NCBI GenBank assembly: GCA_034679345.1
Contig: JAXDAY010000034.1
Location: forward strand, 1-64,000
Length of the DNA stretch: 64,000 nucleotides
Direction: 5' to 3'
Source: JAXDAY01 sp034679345
GTDB lineage: Bacteria > Eisenbacteria > RBG-16-71-46 > CAIMUX01 > VGJL01
The position numbers and the translations under genes were made by a program. Every line of letters begins with the position of its first letter. The first letter of the stretch is position 1. Below, one piece after another: positions 40,888 through 51,911 of the stretch. The notes below the pieces were generated by a model that did not search any database, was not told the origin of the DNA, and saw nothing but the letters and a program-made list of their open reading frames with translations.

Positions 40888-41466
40888 GTGAACCTCTCCG
40901 CTCCGCCTCCGCTGATCCTGCCGCATCACGGCGTGGCGCCGTCGATCGAGGCCGACGCCTTCCTGGCGCCCGGCGCCGTCGTGATCGGCGATGTCGAGAT
41001 CGGGTCCCACGCTTCGATCTGGTTCGGGTCGATCGTCCGTGGAGATGTCCACTGGATCCGTATCGGCGAGCGGACGAACGTCCAGGACGGTAGCGTCCTG
41101 CATGTGACGCGGGGAACCCATCCGCTTCTCATCGAGGATCGGGTCACCATCGGCCACGCCGTCGTGCTCCACGGTTGCACGCTCAGGACCGGCTCGTTCA
41201 TCGGCATGGGAGCGCGGGTGCTGGACGGAGCCGAAGTCGGAGAAGGCGCGATGGTCGGCGCGGGCGCTCTGGTGACTCCCGGGACGGTTGTGCCGCCCGG
41301 GGTGCTGGCTCTGGGCGTGCCGGCGCGCGTGGTGCGGCCGCTGAAGCCGGAGGAGAAGGATCGGCTCGCGGCTTCGGCTGATCGATACGTGGCCTACGCG
41401 GAGGAGTATCGGAGGCTGCTCGCGCCGGTCACTCCAGCCGATACCGGAACGGCACCAGCACCGTGA
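40888..41466 (+). CDS. Gamma-class carbonic anhydrase-like hexapeptide-repeat protein
   Basis: 192 residues. A left-handed beta-helix of hexapeptide repeats (GDVEIGSHASIWFGSIVRGD) with the metal-binding His pattern of gamma-carbonic anhydrases (VLHVTRG; TIGHAVVLHGC). The GTG at 40888 lies 1 bp after the previous stop. The last 38 bp overlap the convergent tonB gene. Confidence 0.87.
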   Translation: MNLSAPPPLILPHHGVAPSIEADAFLAPGAVVIGDVEIGSHASIWFGSIVRGDVHWIRIGERTNVQDGSVLHVTRGTHPLLIEDRVTIGHAVVLHGCTLRTGSFIGMGARVLDGAEVGEGAMVGAGALVTPGTVVPPGVLALGVPARVVRPLKPEEKDRLAASADRYVAYAEEYRRLLAPVTPADTGTAPAP

Positions 41467-42118
41467 ACTCCACCGCCTCGCCGTTCACGAGATAGGGCTT
41501 GAACTTCCATCGCATCATCGCGCGTCTCGTCGCATCCACCAGGTCGGGATCGGCGTCGGGCGTCAGGATCTCGACCGACCTCACCCTGCCCTGAACGTCG
41601 ATCGCCGCCTGGACCCGCACCATCCCTTCCACCTCCCGCGCGATCGCGGTCCATGGGTACTCGGGGCGGACCATCCGTTCGATGATGAAATCGAGCGACC
41701 GGCTCGAGGGTTCGCTCGTGGATCGCAGATCCCAGCTCTCAGTGAGCTCCACCACCGGATTCGAGCGCCTGTCGCGGCCGAGGATCCCGGCGGCCCTGGG
41801 CTCCGGCACCTGAATCGTCGCCTCCGGATCGGGGAGGATCTCGATCTTCGAATCCACGATCGCGCCGGCACGGACGCGGGCATCGGCGAGTCTCTCCTGG
41901 TCCTCGAGCGGGTGATCCTGCGGATTCAGCTCGGGCAGGACGAGCTCGGGGCCCGCGAAGCCGATGTGCGGAGCGCTCCACTGGCGCCAAGGGCCGGGGA
42001 CAGGGAGTGAGACGATCAGAAACGTCGCGTGCACCGCAGCCGAGAGCGTGAGGGCCGCGAGGAATCTGCGGCGCTCCCGGGACTCCAGCCCGCGGCGATC
42101 CTGCAGGTAGCGGATCAT
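41429..42118 (-). CDS. tonB: TonB-family energy transducer
   Basis: 229 residues on the minus strand. A single N-terminal TM anchor (FLAALTLSAAVHATFLIVSL), a periplasmic linker and a C-terminal TonB domain (PWTAIAREVEGMVRVQAAID; MMRWKFKPYLVNGEAV) follow. The start at 42118 has GGAGGAGG just upstream. ExbB/ExbD genes are not in the window. It is one of two minus-strand genes identified in the window. Confidence 0.85.
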   Translation of the reverse strand: MIRYLQDRRGLESRERRRFLAALTLSAAVHATFLIVSLPVPGPWRQWSAPHIGFAGPELVLPELNPQDHPLEDQERLADARVRAGAIVDSKIEILPDPEATIQVPEPRAAGILGRDRRSNPVVELTESWDLRSTSEPSSRSLDFIIERMVRPEYPWTAIAREVEGMVRVQAAIDVQGRVRSVEILTPDADPDLVDATRRAMMRWKFKPYLVNGEAVEFTVLVPFRYRLE

Positions 42119-42245
42119 GCCTCCTCCCCAAAAGAGGCTACCACGCTCCGGCAGCGGAGCCAAGTCGAGCCCGTCCGGAAAGGCAAGCCCGACGCGGACT
42201 TGACACTCCTGTGGGCCTGCGTCACCCTGGGCGGCTGAGGGAACC

Positions 42246-44306
<2,061 letters not shown>

Positions 44307-44342
44307 AGCAGCCGCAGGCCGACCCCGAGCCTCCTTTCCTCC

Positions 44343-44371
44343 TTGACCCGTTCCAACCCTCATGTTAGGTT
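44343..44371 (+). promoter_or_regulatory. Promoter of the liv operon
   Basis: TTGACC at 44343-44348, 17-bp spacer, TAGGTT at 44366-44371, ending 64 bp before the substrate-binding protein ATG. Confidence 0.5.
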
Positions 44372-44435
44372 ACGGCAGCATTTTCAATGGCTTAGACGAT
44401 CGGACCGCATTTCCGTGGCCGGGAGGGAGAGGAGC

Positions 44436-45620
44436 ATGAAGCGTGTCGCCGTCCTGAGTGCCTGTTTCGCCTTGTCCTTGGTCTCGTGCGGTGAGCAAGT
44501 CTCGGAAATCCGCATCGGGGAGTACGGATCGATGACGGGCAGCCGGGCGACATTTGGAACCTCGACGCACCGCGGGATCCTGATGGCGGTGGATGAAGTC
44601 AACGCCGTCGGCGGCATCGAAGGCGTCCCGTTGCGGTTGATCAGCGAAGATGACCAGGGGCGCCCTGAAGAGGCGGCGACGGCGGTCAACAAGCTGATCA
44701 GCCAGGACCGGGTCGTCTGCGTTCTCGGCGAGGTGGCGAGCTCCGCAAGCCTCGCGGCGGCTCCGATCGCTCAGAAGGCCGGAGTGCCGTTGATCACCCC
44801 CGCATCGACCAACGAGCGCGTCACCCAGACGGGCGATTATATCTTCCGCGTCTGCTACATCGATCCGTTCCAAGGCCAGGTGATGGCTCGCTTCGCGGCG
44901 AACTCCCTACGCCTCACTCGGGCCGCGATCCTTCGCGATCTGCGAAACGACTACTCCATCGGTCTCGCCGAGGTCTTCAAGTCGACCTTCTCCTCGCTCG
45001 GGGGCGAGATCGCCTCCGACCAGAGCTACCAGGAGGGGGACACCGACTTCCGCGCCTTCCTGACGACGATCCTGGCCACAGAGCCGCAGGCGATCTTCGT
45101 CCCGGGCTACTATACCGAGGTCGGCCTGATCGCCCGCCAAGCGCGAGACCTTGGGTTCACCGGCCCGCTTCTTGGCGGCGACGGCTGGGCCAGTCCGAGC
45201 CTGATCGGAATCGGCGGACCAGCCCTCGAGGGGTGCTACTTCGGCAACCACTACGCCACCGACGATCCCAGCCCGCTCGTGCAGGATTTCATCACGCGCT
45301 ACCGGGACCAGTACAGGGAGACGCCGGATAGTTTCGCGGCGCTGGGCTACGACGCGGCCCGGCTCCTCATCCATGCGCTGAAGAAGATCCAGAGGGAGGA
45401 TGCCAAGACCTTCGAGGCCCTCCAAGGCAGCGAAGACCCCGATGATGAGACGCGCGCCCAGGCGATGGCGAGGCTGAGGGACGCGATCGCGGAGGTGCGC
45501 GACTTCCCCGGCGTGACGGGATCGATCTCGATCGATGAGAATCGGAACGCCGTCAAGCCGATCGTCGTCCTTCAGATCAAGGACGCCGACCTTCGTCTCG
45601 TGGAGCGGATCGCTCCATAG
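44436..45620 (+). CDS. livK: Branched-chain amino-acid ABC transporter, substrate-binding lipoprotein
   Basis: 394 residues. A lipoprotein signal (VLSACFALSLVSC) precedes a Leu/Ile/Val-binding periplasmic fold (GEYGSMTGSRATFGTSTHRG; GVPLITPASTNERVT). It delivers branched-chain amino acids or related amides to LivHMGF. GAGGGAGAGGAGC precedes the ATG at 44436; an in-frame ATG at 44343 would add non-signal sequence overlapping the promoter. Confidence 0.9.
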   Translation: MKRVAVLSACFALSLVSCGEQVSEIRIGEYGSMTGSRATFGTSTHRGILMAVDEVNAVGGIEGVPLRLISEDDQGRPEEAATAVNKLISQDRVVCVLGEVASSASLAAAPIAQKAGVPLITPASTNERVTQTGDYIFRVCYIDPFQGQVMARFAANSLRLTRAAILRDLRNDYSIGLAEVFKSTFSSLGGEIASDQSYQEGDTDFRAFLTTILATEPQAIFVPGYYTEVGLIARQARDLGFTGPLLGGDGWASPSLIGIGGPALEGCYFGNHYATDDPSPLVQDFITRYRDQYRETPDSFAALGYDAARLLIHALKKIQREDAKTFEALQGSEDPDDETRAQAMARLRDAIAEVRDFPGVTGSISIDENRNAVKPIVVLQIKDADLRLVERIAP

Positions 45621-45630
45621 CGGAGAGCCG

Positions 45631-46536
45631 GTGCAGGAGTTTCTCCAGCAGATCGTGAACGGCGTCTCCTGGGGCGGGATCTACGCGCTGATCGCCCTCG
45701 GCTACACGATGGTCTATGGAATCCTGCGTCTGATCAACTTCGCCCACGGCGACGTCTTCATGGTAGGAGCCTACCTCGGCTTCTACGCGGTCCACTGGTT
45801 CGGGCTCGGGCGGGCGAGCGGCAGCGCGGGCTCCTTCCTCGCGCTCTTCGCCTTCGCTATGATCGGCTGCGCGCTTCTGGGAGTCGTCATCGAGAGGAGC
45901 GTCTACAAGCCGGTGCGCCGCCACTCGAGGCTGAACGCCCTCATCACCGCGATCGGCGTGAGCCTGCTGCTCGAGAACGGGGCGATCCTGCTCTTCGGCC
46001 CCGACCCGAAGTTCTTCCCGCAGGTGATCGAGTCGCGGCCGATGCGGATCGTCTCGGGCGTGGTCGTCACGAACCACCAGTTGCTCGTGCTGATCGCTTC
46101 CTGCCTGCTCATGGTCGGGCTGCAAGCGATCATCCACCGGACGAAGACCGGCAGGGCGATGCGCGCGGTCTCCTTCAATCGGGACGCGGCGAGCCTCATG
46201 GGAATCAACGTCGATCGGATCATCATCTTCACCTTCGCCATCGGAAGCGCTCTGGCGGCCGCCGCGGCGGTCTTGGTGGGCCTCACCAATCCCAAGATCG
46301 AACCGCTCATGGGGCTGCTCCCGGGATTGAAGGCATTCGTCGCCGCCGTTCTTGGAGGGATCGGGAGCATCCCGGGCGCGATGATCGGCGGGCTCTTGAT
46401 GGGGATCGCGGAGACCCTCGTCGCCGGCTACGTCTCCTCGACGCTCCGAGACGCGATCGCCTTCGCGCTCCTGATCGTCATCCTCCTCGTGAAACCCACG
46501 GGGCTCATGGGGCGCGCGGGGGACGAGAAGGTCTGA
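45631..46536 (+). CDS. livH: Branched-chain amino-acid ABC transporter permease LivH
   Basis: 301 residues with about eight TM segments. GYTMVYGILRLINFAHGDVF and the permease loop MRAVSFNRDAASLMGINVDR are diagnostic. The GTG at 45631 with CGGAGAG upstream lies 10 bp after the binding-protein stop. Confidence 0.93.
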   Translation: MQEFLQQIVNGVSWGGIYALIALGYTMVYGILRLINFAHGDVFMVGAYLGFYAVHWFGLGRASGSAGSFLALFAFAMIGCALLGVVIERSVYKPVRRHSRLNALITAIGVSLLLENGAILLFGPDPKFFPQVIESRPMRIVSGVVVTNHQLLVLIASCLLMVGLQAIIHRTKTGRAMRAVSFNRDAASLMGINVDRIIIFTFAIGSALAAAAAVLVGLTNPKIEPLMGLLPGLKAFVAAVLGGIGSIPGAMIGGLLMGIAETLVAGYVSSTLRDAIAFALLIVILLVKPTGLMGRAGDEKV

Positions 46537-46539
46537 ACG

Positions 46540-47508
46540 ATGTCCCGCGGATTGCGATCCCTCCCGCCCACCGTGGTCTGGATCGCCGGGATCGTGGCGC
46601 TCTGGCTCACTGACCGCTACCTGGCTCCCGAGGTCAATCCATACCTCATGCGGATTCTGATCCTGAGCGGGATCAACATCGTCCTCGCCGTGAGCCTGAA
46701 CCTCATCAACGGCCACACCGGGCAGTTCAGCCTCGGCCACGCGGGGTTCATGGCCGTGGGCGGGTACTCGGCGGCGGCCTTCAGCGTCTACGCGGGTCCC
46801 GCTCTCGGAGACTCGCTCGCGACTGCTTCCTTCGTGCTCGCGCTCCTGGTGGGCGCGGGCGTGGCCGCGGTCTCGGGATTCCTGATCGGGATCCCGACGC
46901 TGCGGCTGCGCGGCGATTATCTGGCGATCGCGACTCTGGGCTTCGGCGAGATCATCCGCGTCTTGATCCTGAACCTCGACTCGCTCGGCGGGGCGCGGGG
47001 GTTCACGAACATCCCCTCCCACACGAACCTCTTCTGGGTCTACCTCGCCGTCGCCGGCTGCGTCGCCTTTCACGCGAACCTGATCGCCTCGCGTCACGGC
47101 CGGGCGCTGCTCGCGATCCGCGATGACGAGACGGCGGCCGAGGCGATGGGCGTGCCCACGACACGCTACAAGGTCGGGTCGTTCGTGATCGGCGCGGCCT
47201 TCGCGGGCCTTGCCGGCGGGCTCTTCGGCCACTACCTGATGTATCTGCACACGAACAGCTTCACCTTCATGAAGTCGTTCGAGATCGTGATCATGGTGGT
47301 GCTCGGCGGGATGGGCTCGATCTCCGGATCGATCGGCGCGGCCATCACGCTCACGATTCTCCCCGAGGCCCTGCGCGGCGTGCGCGAGTACCGGATGGTG
47401 ATCTATTCGCTTCTCTTGATCGTCCTGATGATCCTCCGGCCGCAGGGGATCTTCGGCACGCGGGAGCTCCCCGATCTGTTGCGATCGTGGAGGAGGCGAT
47501 CGGCGTGA
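46540..47508 (+). CDS. livM: Branched-chain amino-acid ABC transporter permease LivM
   Basis: 322 residues, polytopic. AVSLNLINGHTGQFSLGHAG and the loop AIRDDETAAEAMGVPTTRYK are family hallmarks. It forms the translocation channel with LivH. Starts 3 bp after livH and overlaps livG. Confidence 0.94.
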   Translation: MSRGLRSLPPTVVWIAGIVALWLTDRYLAPEVNPYLMRILILSGINIVLAVSLNLINGHTGQFSLGHAGFMAVGGYSAAAFSVYAGPALGDSLATASFVLALLVGAGVAAVSGFLIGIPTLRLRGDYLAIATLGFGEIIRVLILNLDSLGGARGFTNIPSHTNLFWVYLAVAGCVAFHANLIASRHGRALLAIRDDETAAEAMGVPTTRYKVGSFVIGAAFAGLAGGLFGHYLMYLHTNSFTFMKSFEIVIMVVLGGMGSISGSIGAAITLTILPEALRGVREYRMVIYSLLLIVLMILRPQGIFGTRELPDLLRSWRRRSA

Positions 47509-48293
47509 CGGGCGCGGCGCTGCTGTCCCTGGAGAAGGTCTCGATCCGCTTCGGCGGGCTGAAGGCCCTGGCCGATGTCGACTTCGCCCTCTATCCCGGC
47601 GAGCTCGTAGGGCTGATCGGTCCCAATGGGGCGGGGAAGACGACCGTCTTCAATCTGGTCACGGGCGTCTATCGCCCGACGTCGGGCCGCATCCTCTTTC
47701 GCAGCCATCCGATCGCGGGACGGGCTCCGCACGCGATCGCGGGGCTCGGGATCAGCCGCACCTTCCAGAACGTGCGGCTCTTCCCGCGCATGAGCGTTCT
47801 CGACAACGTGCGGGTCGGCTTCCACCGCGAGGGTCGCGTCGGGCTGTTCGGCTCGATCCTGCGGACCCCGCGATTTCACGACGAGGAGACGTCGCTCGAG
47901 ACCCGCGCCTACGAGCTGCTCTCGATCTTCTCGCTGGACGGCTTCGCCGGAGCCAACGCGACCGATCTGCCCTACGGCCACCAGCGCCGGCTCGAGATCG
48001 CCCGCGCCCTTGCCCTCTCGCCGAGTCTCCTCCTCCTCGACGAGCCCGCGGCGGGGATGAACCCACATGAGACAGAGGAGCTGATGGCGACGATTCGCAG
48101 GGTGCGGTCCCGCTTCGACTTGACGATCCTGCTGGTCGAGCACGACATGCGATTCGTGATGGGAATCTGCGAACGCATCGTGGTGCTCGATCACGGCGCC
48201 AAGATCGGCGAGGGAGCGCCCGCCGCGGTCAAGGCCGATCCCAAGGTGATCGCGGCCTATCTGGGAGAGGAGACGACGGATGCTGCGTCTTGA
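47505..48293 (+). CDS. livG: Branched-chain amino-acid ABC transporter ATPase LivG
   Basis: 262 residues. Walker A GPNGAGKTTVFN, signature-like LPYGHQRRLEIARAL, Walker B LLLLDEPAAGMNP. The GTG at 47505 overlaps the livM stop as GTGA and has GGAGGAGG nine bases upstream; a GTG at 47487 is an alternative. Confidence 0.94.
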   Translation: MTGAALLSLEKVSIRFGGLKALADVDFALYPGELVGLIGPNGAGKTTVFNLVTGVYRPTSGRILFRSHPIAGRAPHAIAGLGISRTFQNVRLFPRMSVLDNVRVGFHREGRVGLFGSILRTPRFHDEETSLETRAYELLSIFSLDGFAGANATDLPYGHQRRLEIARALALSPSLLLLDEPAAGMNPHETEELMATIRRVRSRFDLTILLVEHDMRFVMGICERIVVLDHGAKIGEGAPAAVKADPKVIAAYLGEETTDAAS

Positions 48294-48987
48294 GGGACTC
48301 GAGGTCCGCTACGGCGCCATCCATGCCGTCAAGGGGATCGATCTCGAGGTCCGGGAGGGGGAGATCACGACCCTGATCGGCTCCAACGGGGCGGGGAAGT
48401 CGACGACGCTCCGGGCGATCTCGGGACTGCTGCGGCCGAGCGCGGGACGGATCGAGCTCGAAGGCCGGCCGATCGGCGGGCTGCCGCCCCACGAGATCGT
48501 TCGCAGGGGAGTCGTGCAGATCCCGGAGGGGCGCGTGATCTTCGCGAATCTCACCGTCGCCGACAATCTGGGGCTCGGCGCCTATCTGCGAAAGGACGCA
48601 GCGGGGATCAAGAAGGACCTCGATGCGGTCTTCGAGCTCTTCCCGCGGCTGCGGGAGCGGATGAGCCAGCCGGGCGCCACGTTGAGCGGGGGGGAGCAAC
48701 AGATGCTCGCCCTCGGTCGCGGCCTGATGGCCCGCCCGAGGGTCCTTCTCATGGATGAGCCATCCCTCGGGCTGGCGCCGCTTCTCGTCCGCGGCATCTT
48801 CGAGACGATCAAGAAGATCAACGCCATGGGAACCTCGATCCTCCTGGTCGAGCAAAACGCCCACATGGCCCTGCAGACGGCCCATCAGGCCTATGTGCTC
48901 GAGACGGGACGGATCGCGGCCAGCGGGCCCGCCGCGCGCCTCGCGGTCGACCCGGCGGTCCGCGAAGCCTATCTTGGAGGACGATGA
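48280..48987 (+). CDS. livF: Branched-chain amino-acid ABC transporter ATPase LivF
   Basis: 235 residues. Walker A GSNGAGKSTTLR, signature LSGGEQQMLALGRGL, Walker B VLLMDEPSLGLAP. Overlaps livG by 14 bp and selA by 4 bp. Completes the transporter. Confidence 0.95.
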   Translation: MLRLEGLEVRYGAIHAVKGIDLEVREGEITTLIGSNGAGKSTTLRAISGLLRPSAGRIELEGRPIGGLPPHEIVRRGVVQIPEGRVIFANLTVADNLGLGAYLRKDAAGIKKDLDAVFELFPRLRERMSQPGATLSGGEQQMLALGRGLMARPRVLLMDEPSLGLAPLLVRGIFETIKKINAMGTSILLVEQNAHMALQTAHQAYVLETGRIAASGPAARLAVDPAVREAYLGGR

Positions 48988-50405
48988 GCCCCTCGAACGA
49001 CCCCTCGCCCCTGGCCCTTCTGCCTTCCGTCGATGCGATGCTCGCCGATGGGCGTCTTGCCGGGCTCAAGCGCGAGCCGCGTCCGCTCCTGCGCGCGTGG
49101 GTGCGGTCCAGCCTGGAGGAGGCCCGCACGCGGATCCGCGCGGAGATCTGGATCCCGCGGGATCGGGAGGAGGCCGCCGACTTCATCGTTTCCGGCATCC
49201 TCGATCGCTCGCGCGGGTCGCTTGCGATGCGGTTGCGCCCCGTGCTGAACGCCACGGGAATCCTCCTGCACACGAATCTCGGACGCGCGGTCCTTCCCGC
49301 GGCGGTCGGCAGGGCGGTCCTCGCTGCCGCGGGGGGATACTCGGCCCTGGAGATCGACTTGTCGACGGGCGAGCGTTCCTCGCGCCTGGCCGCCTTGCGG
49401 GAGCTGATTCCCCTCATGACGGGAGCGGAGGCGGGATTCGCGGTCAACAACAACGCGGCCGCCCTGCTGCTCGCCATGGCCGCCCTCGCCAGGGGGCGGG
49501 AGGTGCTGGTCTCCCGAGGCCAGCTCGTCGAGATCGGCGGCTCCTTCCGCCTTCCGGAGATCCTCGAGGCGGCCGGGGTCATCCTGCGCGAGGTAGGCAC
49601 GACGAATCGGACGCGAATCTCCGATTTCCGCCGGGGGCGAAACGAGCGCACGGCTCTGGTCCTTCGCGTCCACCGATCGAACTTCCGTCTGGTCGGCTTC
49701 ACCGAGGAGCCCGCTCTGGACGAGCTGGCCGCCTTCTGCAGGGAAGAAGGGCTTCCACTGATCGACGATCTCGGGAGCGGGGCGCTGCGGGCCCTGCGCG
49801 ATCTTTTTCCGGAGGAGCCGGTCATCGAGGAATCGATCGGAGGCGGGGTCGATCTCGTCTGCGTCAGTGCCGATAAGCTGCTGGGGATCACGCAGGCGGG
49901 GATCCTCGCCGGCAGAGCCGAGATCGTCGAGCGGATCGCTCGCCACCCGATCGCACGCGTCGTGCGTCTGGACAAGACGTTGATCGCCGGGCTGGAAGCC
50001 GGGCTTCGCCTTCACCTCGAGGGCGCCGAGGCGGCGCGCCGGACGATCCCGCTCCTGCGCGCCCTCTCGCGACCCTTGGAAGATCTGGCGGCTGCCTGCG
50101 CGCGCTGCGGCCGCGGCCTGGCCGAGCGACTGGGCGAGGGATTCACGATCACGACGCAGGAGGTGCGCGGAGAGGTCGGCGGCGGCTCGTTGCCGGGGAT
50201 CGATCTCGCCTCTTGCGCCGTCGCGATCCGCGCGGCCGCCGCCGGCGCGGAAGAGCTTGCCCGGCGCCTCCGCGAGGGGGATCCTCCGGTCGTCGGACGC
50301 ATCCGAGACGGCTGGCTTCTCCTCGACTTGCGCGCGATCGACGAGGACGACGTCGATCGGCTCGTCGACGCCGTCGCCCGAGCCCTGGAGGAATCGCCCG
50401 AATGA
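48984..50405 (+). CDS. selA: L-seryl-tRNA(Sec) selenium transferase
   Basis: 473 residues at family length. It converts Ser-tRNA(Sec) to Sec-tRNA(Sec) with selenophosphate. RPVLNATGILLHTNLGRA, REVGTTNRTRISDF and the PLP lysine K298 in SADKLLGITQAG are present. SelB, SelD and tRNA-Sec are not in the window. The 4-bp overlap with livF puts it in an unrelated transport operon, probably by gene packing. Confidence 0.95.
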   Translation: MSPSNDPSPLALLPSVDAMLADGRLAGLKREPRPLLRAWVRSSLEEARTRIRAEIWIPRDREEAADFIVSGILDRSRGSLAMRLRPVLNATGILLHTNLGRAVLPAAVGRAVLAAAGGYSALEIDLSTGERSSRLAALRELIPLMTGAEAGFAVNNNAAALLLAMAALARGREVLVSRGQLVEIGGSFRLPEILEAAGVILREVGTTNRTRISDFRRGRNERTALVLRVHRSNFRLVGFTEEPALDELAAFCREEGLPLIDDLGSGALRALRDLFPEEPVIEESIGGGVDLVCVSADKLLGITQAGILAGRAEIVERIARHPIARVVRLDKTLIAGLEAGLRLHLEGAEAARRTIPLLRALSRPLEDLAAACARCGRGLAERLGEGFTITTQEVRGEVGGGSLPGIDLASCAVAIRAAAAGAEELARRLREGDPPVVGRIRDGWLLLDLRAIDEDDVDRLVDAVARALEESPE

Positions 50406-51877
50406 TCGATCGCTACTTCGAGTCGGGAGACGACGCCTCGGCGCAACTCGGCTTGCCGCTCCTGATCTCGTCGATCGCCGCCCTCGGAGTGCCACGGAAG
50501 GCCCGGCGGCTCTCGGCGATGGCGGCTCCCTCTGTCGTCGCGGCGCGCCTGTTCCACCGGGCCCGGCTCGCCGGAACCCCGAACGGCCAGATCCTCTGGG
50601 TCGCATCGCCGTCCGGCACCTTGGAGTACCTTGGCTGGGCGATCGCGCTGGGCGAGCACGAGGCCGGAGCGGGACGGACGGTTTTTCTCTGCGATGTCGA
50701 GCCGGGCTCGCCGACGGCGGCGCTGGCCGCGGGAGAGGGCGCTCCCCTGCCTTCCGGAGTCGCGCAAAAGCTCGCGCGCGCGGGTCTCCTCTCTGCCGCC
50801 CAGTGGCCGAGCGATCTGGCCGGCGTGCGGCTCGTGCGAAGCCATGCGGCCCCAGCGGGGCCGGAGCCGGCGGACCCGTCTCGATGGACCCTCGTCCTCG
50901 CCGGGGCGATTCCAGAAGAGGATTCCGATCTCGCGCGCCTCGCGCAGGGTGTCGATCGAACGGTTTACGTCGCATCGATCCGGGACCATTCGATCGAGGA
51001 GCTGGCAACGGAAGTGCGGCGCCTGCGAAGCGCGGGGATCGACCCGGTCGGCCTGGTGACGATGGGGCCCTCAGGCGGCCGGGAGCCGTCGCCGCTGGAG
51101 AAGTGGGAATCGGTGAAGCCCGCCGCCTCGTCGAAGTCGACGCCTCCGGCGCCATCGATCGAGCCCCCGCCGGAACCGGTCGCGGTCGATTCGCCCCTTG
51201 ATGCGCTCGAAGGGGAGTCGGATTCGGTGGAAGAGGAGCCGGAATCGCAGGCGGCGCCGGTCGGACCCAAGGCGGAGGGCGATGCGGTTTCGCTGGTCGC
51301 CGGGTGGAGCGCCAAGCGCCGCCGTAGCCCGCTCGTCTGGATCATCCCGATCGCGGTCATGCTCTTGGCCGCCGGATGGGCCTTCCTGCGCGCCGGGCTG
51401 CCGGGCCGATCGGAGCCATCAGGAGACAGGGTTGTGGAAGCCCGCCGCGGCGACCGGGGACTCCCGCCGCCGCCCGTCGAGTCGACATTTCCGGACTCGG
51501 CCGCGACCGCGGAAACGGTGGCCGAGGCGTCGGAGGGGGACACCGTGGAGCCCGCGCCGGCCACGGGGCCCGAAACGGCTGCAAGCGGCGGCGCATGGCC
51601 GGACACCTTCGTCGTTCATCTCAGCTCGTGGCAGCACCGGACCCACGCCGAGCAGGAGTTGCGGAGGATTCGGAATCTCGGCTATCCGACCCGCGTTGTT
51701 CAGGTGGAGATTCCGGGCAAGGGGCGATGGTATCGTGTGGTCCTGGGCGCTTTTCCCGACTCATTGAGCGCGATGCTCGTCGCCGATGCGCTGCGCGAGG
51801 GGGGAAGCGTCGGATTCGCCCAGATCATCGATTCGGCGGGACGGGGAACACCGGGCCGCTTGAGTTCGCGGGAGTGA
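50402..51877 (+). CDS. SPOR-domain membrane protein with a degenerate BY-kinase/MinD-like N-terminal domain
   Basis: 491 residues. Residues 60-220 follow the order of bacterial tyrosine-kinase/MinD-type NTPases: a strand-loop at 64-76 where Walker A would be (ASPSGTLEY, without GKT), a TVFLCDVEPG strand at 93-102 like Walker A', and a late VDRTVYVAS strand. An acidic/Pro-rich linker, one TM segment (310-331), a second linker and a C-terminal SPOR domain (about 405-478; FVVHLSSWQHRTHAEQELRR) follow. The SPOR part should bind denuded septal peptidoglycan. The N-domain is probably non-catalytic. Overlaps selA as ATGA and lies just before smc. Confidence 0.65.
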   Translation: MIDRYFESGDDASAQLGLPLLISSIAALGVPRKARRLSAMAAPSVVAARLFHRARLAGTPNGQILWVASPSGTLEYLGWAIALGEHEAGAGRTVFLCDVEPGSPTAALAAGEGAPLPSGVAQKLARAGLLSAAQWPSDLAGVRLVRSHAAPAGPEPADPSRWTLVLAGAIPEEDSDLARLAQGVDRTVYVASIRDHSIEELATEVRRLRSAGIDPVGLVTMGPSGGREPSPLEKWESVKPAASSKSTPPAPSIEPPPEPVAVDSPLDALEGESDSVEEEPESQAAPVGPKAEGDAVSLVAGWSAKRRRSPLVWIIPIAVMLLAAGWAFLRAGLPGRSEPSGDRVVEARRGDRGLPPPPVESTFPDSAATAETVAEASEGDTVEPAPATGPETAASGGAWPDTFVVHLSSWQHRTHAEQELRRIRNLGYPTRVVQVEIPGKGRWYRVVLGAFPDSLSAMLVADALREGGSVGFAQIIDSAGRGTPGRLSSRE

Positions 51878-51911
51878 CCGTGCTCGAGGATCTCGTCAGG
51901 AGGACAGCGCC

